DNA of 64,000 bases from Alphaproteobacteria bacterium (GCA_016124675.1 WGNG01000005.1:1-64000), one strand, 5' to 3'; positions 35,252 to 46,411 are shown, numbered from the stretch's first letter. Notes: a model not told the origin generated them from the sequence alone. Numbers and translations: made by a program.

Positions 35252-35282
35252 CTTTCCTTTCCCTGACAGCGTCAGCCCAAAC

Positions 35283-35312
35283 GCAAAACGCCCGGCCTTG
35301 AGGGGCCGGGCG
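35283..35312 (-). terminator. Rho-independent terminator of the OmpA-like lipoprotein gene
   Basis: On the minus strand cgcccggcc-(6-base loop)-ggccgggcg (35289-35312) is followed by TTTTGCGTTT. It lies 33 bases after the stop codon of the OmpA-like gene. Confidence 0.85.
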
Positions 35313-35344
35313 CTGCGTCTGTCAGGCGTAAGCCTGAAAGCGGG

Positions 35345-36001
35345 TTACGAAACGCGGTGCGGCGCGATGCGGATCTCCACGCGGCGATTGGCGGCGCGGC
35401 CCTCATCGGTGGAGTTGTCCGCGATCGGCTGGGTCAGGCCCATGCCGGCCACGAACAGGCGCTCGCGGATGACGCCGCGGCTGATCAGCTCGGCGGCCAC
35501 CGAGCTGGCGCGCCGCTCGGAGAGCTGCTGGTTGAACTGGGCCGAGCCCACATTGTCGGTGTGTCCGATCACGTCCACATAGGTGGCCGGATAGGTCTGC
35601 AGCACGTCGCCCACATCATGCAGCACGCCGCTGAAGCGCGGGCTCACCGTGGCCGAGCCGGTGGCGAAGGTGATATTGCCCGGCATGACCAGGACCAGAT
35701 CGTCGCCGACGCGGCGCACGGTCACGCCCGATTCGCGCAGGCGCTCGCGCATCTCGCGCTCCTGGCGGTCCATGTAATTGCCGACCGTGCCGCCCGCCAG
35801 CGCGCCGACGCCCGCGCCGATCAGCGCATTGCGGCGATCATCGCCGCCGGCCAGCATGCCCAGCAGGGCGCCCGCCGCCGCGCCCGCCAGGACGCCCTGT
35901 CCGGTGCGGTTCGGGGTCACGTTCCCGTACTGGTCGGTGGTGGTGCAGGCGGCGGCCAGGCAAAGCGCCATGGAGCCGGCTGCGAGTGAACGGATCATCA
36001 T
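35345..36001 (-). CDS. OmpA-family lipoprotein with glycine zipper (YiaD/Pal-like)
   Basis: 218 residues. Signal peptide and lipobox end at LAAAC (Cys at about 19). Residues about 34-80 form a glycine-zipper membrane-inserting segment (GQGVLAGAAAGALLGMLAGG and GAGVGALAGGTVG). The OmpA C-terminal domain (about 100-215) carries YVDVIGHTDNVGSAQFNQQLSERRA (the TD...R peptidoglycan-binding pattern) and ends NRRVEIRI. It should bind the peptidoglycan peptide and anchor the wall to a membrane. It is transcribed alone with AGGGAG upstream and its own terminator. Confidence 0.92.
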   Translation of the reverse strand: MMIRSLAAGSMALCLAAACTTTDQYGNVTPNRTGQGVLAGAAAGALLGMLAGGDDRRNALIGAGVGALAGGTVGNYMDRQEREMRERLRESGVTVRRVGDDLVLVMPGNITFATGSATVSPRFSGVLHDVGDVLQTYPATYVDVIGHTDNVGSAQFNQQLSERRASSVAAELISRGVIRERLFVAGMGLTQPIADNSTDEGRAANRRVEIRIAPHRVS

Positions 36002-36197
36002 TGGGCTACTCCCTCAAAAACTCGTGTGTCGCGCGCCAGAGCCGCTCCGGCGGGAAGGCGTCGGGCGAGCCGAACCTGTGCCGACTCTACCATGAACGCG
36101 CACTGAACACATGCGTTCCAGATTGGCGCCGATTTATGGCGCCGGCGCGCCGCCGCGCCCTTGACGCCCGCTGGCGTCACCCTTACTTGCACCAGCG

Positions 36198-36224
36198 TTG
36201 GCAGCCGGGCCGTGAGAGTGCTAA
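36198..36224 (+). promoter_or_regulatory. CIRCE-like HrcA operator, left arm degenerate
   Basis: TTGGCAGCC-N9-GAGTGCTAA fits the CIRCE plan (TTAGCACTC-N9-GAGTGCTAA). The right arm is perfect and the left arm has three changes. It lies about 75 bases before groES in the 296-base gap upstream, where a HrcA-repressed heat-shock promoter is expected. I could not place the -35 and -10 with confidence. Confidence 0.75.
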
Positions 36225-36297
36225 CGCCCTCTTTCCCCGGACGCCAGACATCATACCGGAACGATGAGCGCTGACGCTCGATAACGGAGAAACGGCC

Positions 36298-36585
36298 ATG
36301 AAATTTCGTCCGCTGCACGATCGCGTGCTGGTGAAGCGCGTTGAGGAAGAATCCAAGACCAAGGGCGGGATCATCATTCCCGACACGGCCAAGGAAAAGC
36401 CCCAGGAAGGCGAAGTCGTCGCCGTGGGCGGCGGGGCCATCAAGGAAGACGGCTCGATCCGCCAGCTGGACGTGAAAGCCGGCGACCGCATCCTGTTCGG
36501 CAAATGGTCGGGCACCGAGGTGACGATTGAAGGTCAGGAGCTCCTGATCATGAAGGAATCCGACATCCTGGGCGTTCTGGCCTGA
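36298..36585 (+). CDS. groES: co-chaperonin GroES
   Basis: A 95-residue subunit of the heptameric lid of the GroEL folding chamber. It starts [21 protein letters not shown] and has the mobile loop around [20 protein letters not shown] (about 21-40), followed by [14 protein letters not shown] and the C-terminal [21 protein letters not shown] precedes the ATG. It is the first gene of the groESL operon; groEL follows after 59 bases. A CIRCE-like operator upstream indicates HrcA repression, and sigma-32 control is also usual in alphaproteobacteria. Confidence 0.98.
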   Translation: MKFRPLHDRVLVKRVEEESKTKGGIIIPDTAKEKPQEGEVVAVGGGAIKEDGSIRQLDVKAGDRILFGKWSGTEVTIEGQELLIMKESDILGVLA

Positions 36586-36626
36586 GGCGCCTTGCGATTT
36601 CCTCCACCCATCGTCTGAACATCTGA

Positions 36627-38288
<1,662 letters not shown>

Positions 38289-38323
38289 GGAAGTCTGTAC
38301 CTCCACAACCGCACACATACGCG

Positions 38324-38355
38324 AAAGGGCGGCTGGCGACAGCCGCCCTTTTTTC
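38324..38355 (+). terminator. Rho-independent terminator of groESL
   Basis: gggcggct-(6-base loop)-agccgccc (38327-38348) followed by six T, 38 bases after the groEL stop codon. Confidence 0.93.
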
Positions 38356-38376
38356 TGTTGGCCTTGGCGGCTGCGC

Positions 38377-38754
38377 TCACCCCGCCGCCGCCAGCGCCTC
38401 GCCGACCGTTCGCGCGACCGCCTCCGGCTCCAGCAGATCGGATTTCGACACCGGCCCGATCAGGGTCAGGGCATCCGACGACGCGGTCACGCCCTCGGGC
38501 GCGGCGGTGATCAGCAGGACCGGACCGCGCCAGCCGCTGGCCTCGATCAGGGGCAGGGTTTCGGAAAAGCGCCCCCAGGGCGGCACGCGGCGGTCAAGGA
38601 TGATGAGATCGGCCTGCGGCCCTCCGGGCGCTGCGGTGAAGGCTTCCACGCTCGCATAATGCTCCAGCGTGTGGTCCGCTCCCGAATGCTCCAGCAGGCT
38701 GCGCAGGATCAGCGCCTCCACCGGATCGTCATCAATGAGGGCGATGCGCGCCAT
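38377..38754 (-). CDS. single-domain response regulator
   Basis: 125 residues comprising one receiver domain. The acidic pocket is IDDDP (about 7-11), the phospho-acceptor Asp lies in LIILDRRVPPWG (about 52), and Thr/Ser and Lys switch residues follow in LLITAAP and GPVSKSD (about 80 and 103). It has no output domain, so it is likely to pass the phosphate on or act by protein contact. Its ATG overlaps the stop of the hybrid kinase by one base (TGATG), so the two form a pair. A GTG one codon earlier is an alternative start. Confidence 0.88.
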   Translation of the reverse strand: MARIALIDDDPVEALILRSLLEHSGADHTLEHYASVEAFTAAPGGPQADLIILDRRVPPWGRFSETLPLIEASGWRGPVLLITAAPEGVTASSDALTLIGPVSKSDLLEPEAVARTVGEALAAAG

Positions 38755-41456
38755 CACGCGGCCGGCCCGGTCAGCCGGGCGCGAAGCGCGTTGACCAGGG
38801 CCGCGCCGTCCACCGGCTTGGCGAAGAAGCGGTCGGCGCCCAGCTGGTTCAGACGCTCGCGGGCGTCGCGGGTGACGTCGGCGGACACAATAAACACTGG
38901 CAGATCGGCAGGCCCGGCCTCGCCGGCGCGGATGCGGTGCAGCGCCTCGTCCCCGCCCATGCCCGGCATGTGCAGGTCCAGAAGCAGGGCGTCCACGCCG
39001 CCCTCACGCAGCTGCGCCAGGGCGTCTGCGGCGCTCTCGGCCTCGCACACCAGAAATCCGGCCTCGTGGAGCATGCCTGTTGCGACCGCGCGATTGACCG
39101 GATTGTCCTCGACCACCAGCACGCGCCGGGCCGGGCCGGGCGGCGGCGGGGTGCGGACCTCATCGCGCGCCGGTTCGACGGGGCCGGCGGGCGGCGCAGG
39201 CTGCTCCACCCAGAACAGCGCGCCCTGGCCCGGCTCGGACACCACCCCGATGCGTCCGCCGGCAAGCTCGGTCAGCTCGCGCGCAATGGCCAGGCCCAGC
39301 CCGGCGCCGCCATGGGCCCGGCTCGGGCTCATGTCGGCCTGGCTGAAGCGCTCGAACACCCGCACCTGCAGCGCGCGGTCAAGGCCCGGGCCGGTGTCCT
39401 GCACCTCAAGCCGTAGCCAGCCGCCGGGCAGGGCGCGCGCACGCACCGTGACCTGGCCGTGCCGGGTGAACTTGACCGCATTCGAAGTCAGATTGGTCAG
39501 CACCTGGGCGAGGCGCTGGGGATCAACCTCGACAGGGCTTTCCAGCGCCGGATCAATCTCTGTGATGATCTCCAGCCCCTTGCGGGCGGCCTGGCCGCCC
39601 ACAGCGGCGAGGGCCTGCCCGATGATGGCCCCGGCGAGCGCCGGCTCGGGCGCGAGGGTCAGCTTGCCCGCCTCGATGCGCGAAATGTCCAGAATGTCCT
39701 CGATCACCGCCTGCAGCGCGCGGCCCGACGTGCGGATTGTCTCCACATAGCTGCGCTGGCGCGGGTCCAGAGCCGTCAGCTCCATGAGCTGGGCCATGCC
39801 CAGAACCCCGTTCAGCGGCGTGCGTATCTCGTGGCTCATATTGGCCAGGAATTGCGATTTGGCCGCGCTCGCCGCTTCTGCCGCGTCCACCAGTTGCTGC
39901 AGGCGCAATTCGGCGGCCTTGCGCTCGGTCAGGTCCTGGGTGATCCCCACGATGCGCACAGGCTTGCCCGAGGCGTCGCGCCCCACCACGCCGACATGAG
40001 CGTGAATCCAGACCGGGGCGCCATCGGGCCTCATGATCCGGTGTTCAGAGTGCACCTCGTCCATCTCGCCTGCGATCAGGCGGCGCAGCAAGCCCGCCGC
40101 CAGCTCCAGATCTTCGGGATGGGTGAAGGTGTATGCCTGCGCCGGGGTCAGGGGTTTATCGGCGAGCTCAGGGCGCCCCACCAGCTCGGCAAGCGTTGCG
40201 TCCATGCTGACGAGGCCTGTGGCGCCATCCTGCTCCCAGACGCCCAGCTTGCCGGCCTTGAGCGCGATCTGGGCGCGCACGCCCTCGCGGCGGGCCTGCG
40301 CCTCGGCCTCACGCTCGGCGGTGATGTCGACCAGCGAGCCGGCCATGCGCACCGCCTTGCCCGCTGCATCCCGGATCGCCTTGCCGCGCGCGCGCACGTG
40401 GACGTACGCGCCGCGCGCATCGCGCACCCGCAGGTCCTGGTTATAGGGCTCGTCCGTTTCGAGATGACGCAGGGTGGCCGCCGATATCCTGGCGCGGTCT
40501 TCCGGGTGCACCCGGTCCAGGAATTCATCCGTCGACCCGGTCCAGTCGCCCGGCGCGCCGCCGATGATTTCATTGAAGCGCGCCGAAAAATAGGTCTTCC
40601 GCGTCACCAGATCATTGTCCCAGATCGCCATCAGCGAGCCGGTGACCGCCAGATCATATCTTGTGTTCGCCTCGCGCAGCGCCGCCTCGGCCTCATGCAG
40701 GCCGGATATGTCGCGCACCACCACGACATAACCGGAATCGCCGCCCGGGGTCTCGGGCGGGCGCGCCGCTGCCGACAGTTCAAACCAGCGCATGCCGGTT
40801 TCCGTTTCAAAATGATAGCGGTGGCCGCGCACCGCGCCTGTCGCATCGACCTCGGCCATGATGGCGCGGCCCAGCGCCGCGACGTCCGGGCGCACCATGG
40901 CCTCCAGCGGCTGGCCAACCAGCGTGGAAGGCGGCACGGTGGCCAGGTCGGAATCGTTGTCGTGCAGGGCGATGAACCGGCCCTCGCCATCAAGCTCGGC
41001 GACGATGTCCGGCATGGCGTTCAGCGTCGCCTCCAGACGGTTGCGTGCGGCGATGGCGGCCTGTTCCTGAACCTTGCGTTCGGTGATGTCGGTGTGAACC
41101 GCGACAAAGCCGTCCAGCGCGCCATCCGGGCCATACGTGGGCTGGACGTCGATATCCAGCCAGTAGCGCTCGCCCGAGCGGCTTTCGCACAGCATGTCCA
41201 CGCGCACCCGGCGGCCCGCCTCCATGCCTGAGCGCAAGGCCGGGCCCACGTGCCGGCAGGTGTCGGCGCAGCGCAGGAATTTCCCCGGATTATGGCCGCG
41301 CACCGTGTCGAGGTCATAGCCGGTGCGCGCTTCCCAGGCCTGATTGACCCAGAGGATCGTCCGGTCGGGCCCCATGACCACCAGCATGTGGCTGGCGCTC
41401 TGAACCAGGGTTCTCAATCTGCGCAGAAGGTCGTCGGTGGCAGGCGCCTGGGCCAT
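38754..41456 (-). CDS. hybrid sensor histidine kinase with four PAS domains and a receiver domain
   Basis: 900 residues with no membrane segment seen, so probably cytoplasmic. There are four PAS domains (about 12-130, 138-258, 265-385 and 395-512). The catalytic core consists of HisKA with [12 protein letters not shown] (His at about 543) and an ATPase domain with the usual N, G1 (DTGPGLD) and G2 ([11 protein letters not shown]) boxes, and a C-terminal receiver contains [14 protein letters not shown] (Asp at about 830). The first PAS domain resembles LOV domains ([10 protein letters not shown] in place of GRNCRFLQ) but lacks the photoactive cysteine position. The kinase is co-transcribed with a single-domain response regulator. 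The signal is unknown; PAS domains often bind haem, flavin or small ligands. Confidence 0.92.
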   Translation of the reverse strand: MAQAPATDDLLRRLRTLVQSASHMLVVMGPDRTILWVNQAWEARTGYDLDTVRGHNPGKFLRCADTCRHVGPALRSGMEAGRRVRVDMLCESRSGERYWLDIDVQPTYGPDGALDGFVAVHTDITERKVQEQAAIAARNRLEATLNAMPDIVAELDGEGRFIALHDNDSDLATVPPSTLVGQPLEAMVRPDVAALGRAIMAEVDATGAVRGHRYHFETETGMRWFELSAAARPPETPGGDSGYVVVVRDISGLHEAEAALREANTRYDLAVTGSLMAIWDNDLVTRKTYFSARFNEIIGGAPGDWTGSTDEFLDRVHPEDRARISAATLRHLETDEPYNQDLRVRDARGAYVHVRARGKAIRDAAGKAVRMAGSLVDITAEREAEAQARREGVRAQIALKAGKLGVWEQDGATGLVSMDATLAELVGRPELADKPLTPAQAYTFTHPEDLELAAGLLRRLIAGEMDEVHSEHRIMRPDGAPVWIHAHVGVVGRDASGKPVRIVGITQDLTERKAAELRLQQLVDAAEAASAAKSQFLANMSHEIRTPLNGVLGMAQLMELTALDPRQRSYVETIRTSGRALQAVIEDILDISRIEAGKLTLAPEPALAGAIIGQALAAVGGQAARKGLEIITEIDPALESPVEVDPQRLAQVLTNLTSNAVKFTRHGQVTVRARALPGGWLRLEVQDTGPGLDRALQVRVFERFSQADMSPSRAHGGAGLGLAIARELTELAGGRIGVVSEPGQGALFWVEQPAPPAGPVEPARDEVRTPPPPGPARRVLVVEDNPVNRAVATGMLHEAGFLVCEAESAADALAQLREGGVDALLLDLHMPGMGGDEALHRIRAGEAGPADLPVFIVSADVTRDARERLNQLGADRFFAKPVDGAALVNALRARLTGPAA

Positions 41457-41602
41457 GAATCACTCGTACGGACGGTCCTGGACGGACATATAACCAAAGG
41501 TCGCCCGGCTGTGATAGCCCGCGCGTGCACCCCTTCCACCCGCAGGCGTGACAGTCTATATGCGCTACGCGTCGTTCCTCCATCTGTCAGAAAGGCTGGC
41601 TC

Positions 41603-41683
41603 ATGTACGCCCTCATCGCCCTGGGTCTGTGCTTTGGCGTGTTCGCGCTGCTGAACCTCATCGACAACAAGCGCCTCGACTAG
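41603..41683 (+). CDS. 26-residue single-helix membrane peptide
   Basis: The frame codes for a short peptide beginning MYALIALGLCFGVF and ending NLIDNKRLD, one hydrophobic helix with a charged cytoplasmic end. AAAGG sits about 9 bases before the ATG. It is followed 28 bases later by the cation antiporter, in the same direction. Its amino-acid make-up is unlike a random GC-rich frame, which would be rich in Arg/Ala/Pro, and this supports a real small protein. Function unknown; it may assist a membrane complex. Confidence 0.5.
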   Translation: MYALIALGLCFGVFALLNLIDNKRLD

Positions 41684-41711
41684 CGTCTGAAGCCGCCGCC
41701 GGGGCCGCACC

Positions 41712-42707
41712 ATGACCGAGACCCTCCTGCTGATCCCGATGATCGTCGTCGGGATCGTGCTTCTGCTCGTGGGCGGCGACGTGCTGGTGCGTGGCGCCAC
41801 GGCGATGGCGCGCAAGATCGGCGTGCCGCCGCTGGTGGTCGGCCTGACCATCGTCGCCTTCGGCACCAGCGCGCCGGAAATGGTGGTCTCGGTGGCCGCC
41901 GCGATCCAGGGCGCGCCGGGGCTCGCCTACGGCAATATCGTCGGCTCGAACATCGCCAACATCCTGCTGGTCCTTGGCGTGGCGGCCCTGTTCGCCCCGC
42001 TGGTGACGCGCGCGCCGGGCGTGCGCACCAACACGGTCATCGCCGCCGTGCTGACCGCAGTTTTCATCGCCCTGGGCCTGAACGGCGAGTTCGGCCTGCG
42101 CGAAGGCTGGGTGCTGATCGGCGCCATCATTCTTTACGTCATGTGGCTGGCCTGGTCGGCCACCCGCCCCAGGGCGGCGGGCGATCCGCTTCTGTCTGAA
42201 ATGACCGACGTGGACAATATGGACGGCCTGCCGCGGACCGCCCTGAAGATCACCGCCTTCCTGATCGCCGGGCTGCTCCTGTTGCCGCTGGGCGCGCATT
42301 TCGTGGTCTCGAACGGGTCCGAGCTGGCGCGCCAGCTTGGGGTCAGCGAGGCGGTGATCGGCCTGACCCTGCTGGCCGTCGGCACCAGCCTGCCCGAGCT
42401 CGCCACGTCCATCGTCGCCGCCCTGCGCAAGCAGGCCGCCATGGCGTTCGGCAATATCATCGGGTCCAACATCTTCAACATCGCCGCGGTGGGCGGTCTG
42501 ACGGCGGTGTCGGCGCATCTGGCGGGCGCCTCGGTCACGGTGGACGCGATCTTCCTGCGGTTTGATTTCTGGGTGATGGCGGCGGCCATGCTGGCCTGCG
42601 CAGTCTTTGTGTTCACACGGCGGCCCATCGGACGGGTCGCGGGCATCGTGCTGTCGGGCGGCTATGCCGCCTATCTCGCCGCGCTGGTCTACATCCATCT
42701 CGGCTGA
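41712..42707 (+). CDS. calcium/sodium antiporter (CaCA family, YrbG-like)
   Basis: 331 residues with about ten membrane segments in two inverted halves. Each half carries the cation-binding alpha repeat: GTSAPEMVVSVAAAIQGAPG then GNIVGSNIANILLVLG (about 53-90), and GTSLPELATSIVAALRKQAA then GNIIGSNIFNIAAVGG (about 223-260). These hold the acidic and polar residues that co-ordinate Ca2+ and Na+ in NCX proteins. The protein is expected in the inner membrane, exchanging Ca2+ (or other cations) for Na+ or H+. The 26-residue peptide gene lies just upstream. Confidence 0.93.
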   Translation: MTETLLLIPMIVVGIVLLLVGGDVLVRGATAMARKIGVPPLVVGLTIVAFGTSAPEMVVSVAAAIQGAPGLAYGNIVGSNIANILLVLGVAALFAPLVTRAPGVRTNTVIAAVLTAVFIALGLNGEFGLREGWVLIGAIILYVMWLAWSATRPRAAGDPLLSEMTDVDNMDGLPRTALKITAFLIAGLLLLPLGAHFVVSNGSELARQLGVSEAVIGLTLLAVGTSLPELATSIVAALRKQAAMAFGNIIGSNIFNIAAVGGLTAVSAHLAGASVTVDAIFLRFDFWVMAAAMLACAVFVFTRRPIGRVAGIVLSGGYAAYLAALVYIHLG

Positions 42708-42716
42708 CGCCGCGTC

Positions 42717-44141
42717 TCACCCCTCCTCGCGGAACGCCTCCAGCGGAGCGGGCGCGCCGGTATTGGCGATCAGCGCCTGGCGCCGGTAAAAGCGCGTCAG
42801 CCCCGCTGCCCCCATGCGTGACGGCCCCAGTCCCGACTGCCGGAAGCTCTGCTTTTCCGCCTCATAGAACAGCGCCGTCAGCGCCGCGTCATTGAGCGAC
42901 ACCGCGCCCGCCTCCAGCCGCCGCGCGATCGCTTCGGCCTCATCAAGATCACCGGCGAACACCGCCGCCGACAGGCCGAACACCGTGTCATTGGCCAGCG
43001 CGACCGCCTCATCCAAATCCTCAAACGCCATCACCGGCAGCACCGGCCCGAACGTCTCTTCCGTCATCACCGCCATGGCGTGATCCACGTTCGAAAGAAC
43101 GGTGGGCCTTAACCACAAGCCCCCGCCATGACGCTCCACCTTGCCGCCGGTATGCACGCGCGCGCCTTTGGATTTCGCGTCCCTGATCTGTCCGGCGATC
43201 AGATCGGCCTGCTTTTCAAAGATGATCGGACCGATCTCGCCCTGGGTAATATCCGGCCAGTTCAGGCGCACCTTGCCCGCCGCCTCCACCAGCCGCTCCA
43301 GGAAGGCGTCATGGATCGCCCGGTCCACATAGATGCGCTCGATGGACTGGCACGCCTGACCGGTGGACAGCACCGAGCCGCGCAGGGCCGCCCTCACAGC
43401 CAGCTCCAGATCGGCGCTGGCGGTGATGATCAGCGGGTCCTTGCCGCCCAGCTCCAGAAACGCCGGGATCAGGCGCTGCGCGCAGGCCGCCGCCACCTTG
43501 CGCCCCGTGGGGACCGAGCCGGTGAAGCACACAAGATCACTCAGAGCGATCACCTGCTGGCCGGTCTCCCCGGCGCCGGGCGCAAACGCGATGATATCGC
43601 TCAGCCCCGCCTGCGCGATGCTTGCCATGACCGGCGCCACAAAGCGCGGCGTCACCTCGGACGGCTTGACCAGCACCGCGCAGCCCGCCGCGAGCGCCGG
43701 AATCGCGTCGATCAGCGACAGGGTGAGGGGGAAATTCCACGGGCTGATCACGCCGACCAGCGGGTAGGGGATGTACTGGCCGGTATGCTTGAGCGCCGGA
43801 TTGCTGCGTCCTGGGGTCCAGTCGGCCTTGGGGGCCAGCGCCGGCGCGCCCTGCGCCCAGCCGCGGATCGAGGCGCAGACGCCCTGTACCTCCATGCGCG
43901 CCACCCGGCGCCGCCCGGTATCAGCCTCCAGCGCCGCCGCGATGGCGTCGATATCGCGGGCCATGATGTCGGCCCAGCCCACAAGCCGCGCCAGGCGATC
44001 CTCGACGGCCAGCGCCGCCCAGCCAGGTTGCGCCGCCCGCAGGCGCGCCGCAATGGCGCCAAGTTCGGCCTCGCCGGGCGGGGTGAAGCGGTAATCAGTC
44101 TTGCCGGTGCGCGGATTGCGCACGGGGATTGCGCGGGTCAT
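42717..44141 (-). CDS. NAD(P)-dependent aldehyde dehydrogenase (coniferyl-aldehyde-dehydrogenase-like)
   Basis: 474 residues. The conserved active site consists of PWNFPL (about 135-140), the general-base Glu in LELGGKDP (about 240-247), and the nucleophilic Cys in GQACQSIERIYV (about 274-285). EETFGPVLPVM (about 370) closes the binding region. The overall type resembles the class that includes coniferyl aldehyde dehydrogenase, but the substrate cannot be read from sequence. It is the last gene of an operon with the FAD oxidase (4-base overlap) and the membrane protein at 45764. Confidence 0.9.
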   Translation of the reverse strand: MTRAIPVRNPRTGKTDYRFTPPGEAELGAIAARLRAAQPGWAALAVEDRLARLVGWADIMARDIDAIAAALEADTGRRRVARMEVQGVCASIRGWAQGAPALAPKADWTPGRSNPALKHTGQYIPYPLVGVISPWNFPLTLSLIDAIPALAAGCAVLVKPSEVTPRFVAPVMASIAQAGLSDIIAFAPGAGETGQQVIALSDLVCFTGSVPTGRKVAAACAQRLIPAFLELGGKDPLIITASADLELAVRAALRGSVLSTGQACQSIERIYVDRAIHDAFLERLVEAAGKVRLNWPDITQGEIGPIIFEKQADLIAGQIRDAKSKGARVHTGGKVERHGGGLWLRPTVLSNVDHAMAVMTEETFGPVLPVMAFEDLDEAVALANDTVFGLSAAVFAGDLDEAEAIARRLEAGAVSLNDAALTALFYEAEKQSFRQSGLGPSRMGAAGLTRFYRRQALIANTGAPAPLEAFREEG

Positions 44142-45751
44142 GGCTCGCCATCCAGTCTCAGGGCGCCGGGATTGATGATGTCGTGCGGGTCCAGCGCCGC
44201 CTTGACCGCCCGCAAGAGCGCCAGCGCCGGGGCCGAGCGCGTGCGCGCCAGCGGATAGGTGCGCCCGATCTGGAAATGCGCCGCGCCATAGCGGGTGAAG
44301 ATATCCACCACCGCCGTGCGCGCCTCGGCGACCAGCGCAGTCGCCGCCGGATCGGCAGGCCGGGGCTTCAGGCCCTTGAGATAACCCGCCTCCACATGGA
44401 CGCGGTGCAGGTCAAACAATTCGTCGGGCCACAGGAAGACCGGCTCCACCAGGAAGCCCGTGGTTCCCAGCGTCGTCACGAGGAAGCCCGTGGTCACGCC
44501 ATGGGCGTCAAACCGGGGTTTCAGGCTGGCGAACAGCGCCTCGATCTCAGCCCAGCAGGCCGCGCCGTCATCCATCGCGACAATGCCATGAACCGGCGCC
44601 CAGCGCTCGGCGGCGGGTCCGATCATGTTGTTGAGCGGCGTGAAGGGATTGGCGCGGATCACCTTGGGGATGGTCGGCTCGACGCTGCGCCCGCCCGCCC
44701 GCGTGGCGATGTCCGTGAGATCACGCATCGCATCGTCCGCCCCGGCCTTGGAATGGCTCTCGGTGACCACATGCAGGTTGAAGTCCGCCTCGCCCAGGAA
44801 AGACCGGCCCGCCAGCGCCATTTTCGCGCCCTCGGCCAGGCCCTTCACCAAGGTCTTCTGCCCCGTCACCACCTTGCCCAGCGTCCTGGCGTCGCTCATC
44901 AGCGAGGCGCGCTTCATGCGCACGGCGGTGAGGCCGGGATCAAAGGCGAACAGCTCGCACGCGAGGCCCGTGCGGCCCATGGAGGCCATGGCGGCGGCGC
45001 AGGAATCACGGCCGGGATAAGAGAAGCTCGCCCAGCGCTCATGGGCGGGGGCGGGGATCAGGCGCAGCGTGATCTCGGTCTTCACCCCCAGCGCCCCGGC
45101 ATCGCCGCAGAACAGGCCGGTCAGGTCCGGCCCGTAATGGCGCAAGAAGGGGCGGGCGGGCCCTGCGCCGGTCTCGCCCGATGCGGTTCCGGTGCGCAAG
45201 ATCGCGCCATCGGGCAGGGCGACGGAGACGGACAAGACGCTGTCAGCCGTCGGGCCATGCACGCCGGCGCCGAAGAAGGCGTTGTTCTGCGACACGCCCC
45301 CGCCAATGGTGGAGGAGATGCCCGATAGCGGCCCCCAGAACGGCGTGCGCAGACCCGTGGGCGCCAGCGCGTCCTTCAGCGCCTTCCAGGTGCACCCGGC
45401 CTCCACGCGCACATACATGCCCGCTTCGCTGATCTCGATAACCCGGTTCATGCGCGTGGTGTCAAGGCACACGCCCCCCGGCCGGTCGGCCAGATAACCG
45501 CCCGTGTAGGACATGCCGCCGCCGCGCGGATAGACCGGCGCTTGCGCATCCGCGCAGGCGCGCACGATGGCGGCGCACTCGGCCTCGCTGGCCGGGCTCG
45601 CCACCAGATCCACCCGCGCGCCCTCGCGCCAGACATCCTGGGAAAACAGCGTCCGGGCGGCGTCACCGGTATGGACGTGACCGGCGCCGATGATCCGCGA
45701 CAGGGTGGCGGCGAGGGTTTCCGCTGTGGCCGCTTCGGCGGGTCGGGTCAT
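44138..45751 (-). CDS. FAD-binding oxidoreductase (GlcD/vanillyl-alcohol-oxidase-type fold)
   Basis: 537 residues with a PCMH-type FAD-binding N-terminal domain (YPRGGGMSYTGGYL, about 75-88, and GPLSGISSTIGGGVSQN, about 140-156, covering the pyrophosphate and FAD-contact loops) and a C-terminal cap domain (about 250-530). This layout is shared by glycolate/D-lactate dehydrogenases and aryl-alcohol oxidases. The partner aldehyde dehydrogenase suggests an alcohol-to-aldehyde-to-acid route or a hydroxy acid substrate. The gene is in an operon with the membrane protein upstream (12-base gap) and the aldehyde dehydrogenase downstream. Confidence 0.87.
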   Translation of the reverse strand: MTRPAEAATAETLAATLSRIIGAGHVHTGDAARTLFSQDVWREGARVDLVASPASEAECAAIVRACADAQAPVYPRGGGMSYTGGYLADRPGGVCLDTTRMNRVIEISEAGMYVRVEAGCTWKALKDALAPTGLRTPFWGPLSGISSTIGGGVSQNNAFFGAGVHGPTADSVLSVSVALPDGAILRTGTASGETGAGPARPFLRHYGPDLTGLFCGDAGALGVKTEITLRLIPAPAHERWASFSYPGRDSCAAAMASMGRTGLACELFAFDPGLTAVRMKRASLMSDARTLGKVVTGQKTLVKGLAEGAKMALAGRSFLGEADFNLHVVTESHSKAGADDAMRDLTDIATRAGGRSVEPTIPKVIRANPFTPLNNMIGPAAERWAPVHGIVAMDDGAACWAEIEALFASLKPRFDAHGVTTGFLVTTLGTTGFLVEPVFLWPDELFDLHRVHVEAGYLKGLKPRPADPAATALVAEARTAVVDIFTRYGAAHFQIGRTYPLARTRSAPALALLRAVKAALDPHDIINPGALRLDGEP

Positions 45752-45763
45752 GGCGATACTCCC

Positions 45764-46411
45764 TCAGACCGGCTGCAGCACGCCGAGCGCGGCGGCGCCC
45801 AGCACGGCGGCCCAGATCACGAAGACCCAGAAGCGGGCTTTCGACAGGCTCGTGGCGACGATCGCTTCGGCTTCTGAATCGCCCTGTCCCGCCGCAATGC
45901 GCCCGAAGGCCGCACCGAAGGGCGCCAGTACACGGCGCACCATCAGCCCGGCGAACACCGCCAGCGCCAGCACCAGGAGCTTGCCTGCGATGAAAAGTGG
46001 CAGGGCGATCAGTCCGGCAAGCCCCGCCGCGCCCGCACCGGCAAAGCCGGTCAGCGCGGCGATCCGGATCGCCATGTCGATGCGCTTGGCGAGGCCATCC
46101 GGCCCGGCCTTGAGATGCACCATCCACGCGGCGGCGGCCCAGACCCCCGCCAATACAAACGCCGGCGCGATCCATGCTGGATCAGCCGGCAGCCAGCCCT
46201 GCTGCACCCCCAGCGCAAAACCGGTGGGGAAGGCGAAGATCAGCGCCATGCGCGGCGCCATGTCGACATGCATGAGGATCGTGGCTGCGGCGACGCGGCC
46301 TGCCGGCGCGCGCGCGCTGTCGGCGACCAGCCGGCTGGCGACAAACGCGCCCAGATCACCGCCCAGCCAATAGACCAGCACCAGTATATGCAGGAGTTCC
46401 AGGAGCGCCAT
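45764..46411 (-). CDS. hypothetical integral membrane protein (possible b-type cytochrome-like)
   Basis: 215 residues with five or six membrane segments. An N-terminal stretch (LELLHILVLVYWLGGDLGAF, about 4-23) and a histidine in the second segment (about 48) recall the haem-ligating pattern of CopD/small membrane b-type proteins, but the evidence is weak. It heads the operon with the FAD oxidase and aldehyde dehydrogenase and might accept electrons from the flavoenzyme, which is inference. A GntR regulator gene lies upstream in the same direction. Confidence 0.7.
   Translation of the reverse strand: MALLELLHILVLVYWLGGDLGAFVASRLVADSARAPAGRVAAATILMHVDMAPRMALIFAFPTGFALGVQQGWLPADPAWIAPAFVLAGVWAAAAWMVHLKAGPDGLAKRIDMAIRIAALTGFAGAGAAGLAGLIALPLFIAGKLLVLALAVFAGLMVRRVLAPFGAAFGRIAAGQGDSEAEAIVATSLSKARFWVFVIWAAVLGAAALGVLQPV

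Noticed and set aside
43105..43122. TTAACC half-site resembling a CtrA box
   Set aside because: Inside the aldehyde dehydrogenase coding region, with no second half-site at the right spacing.
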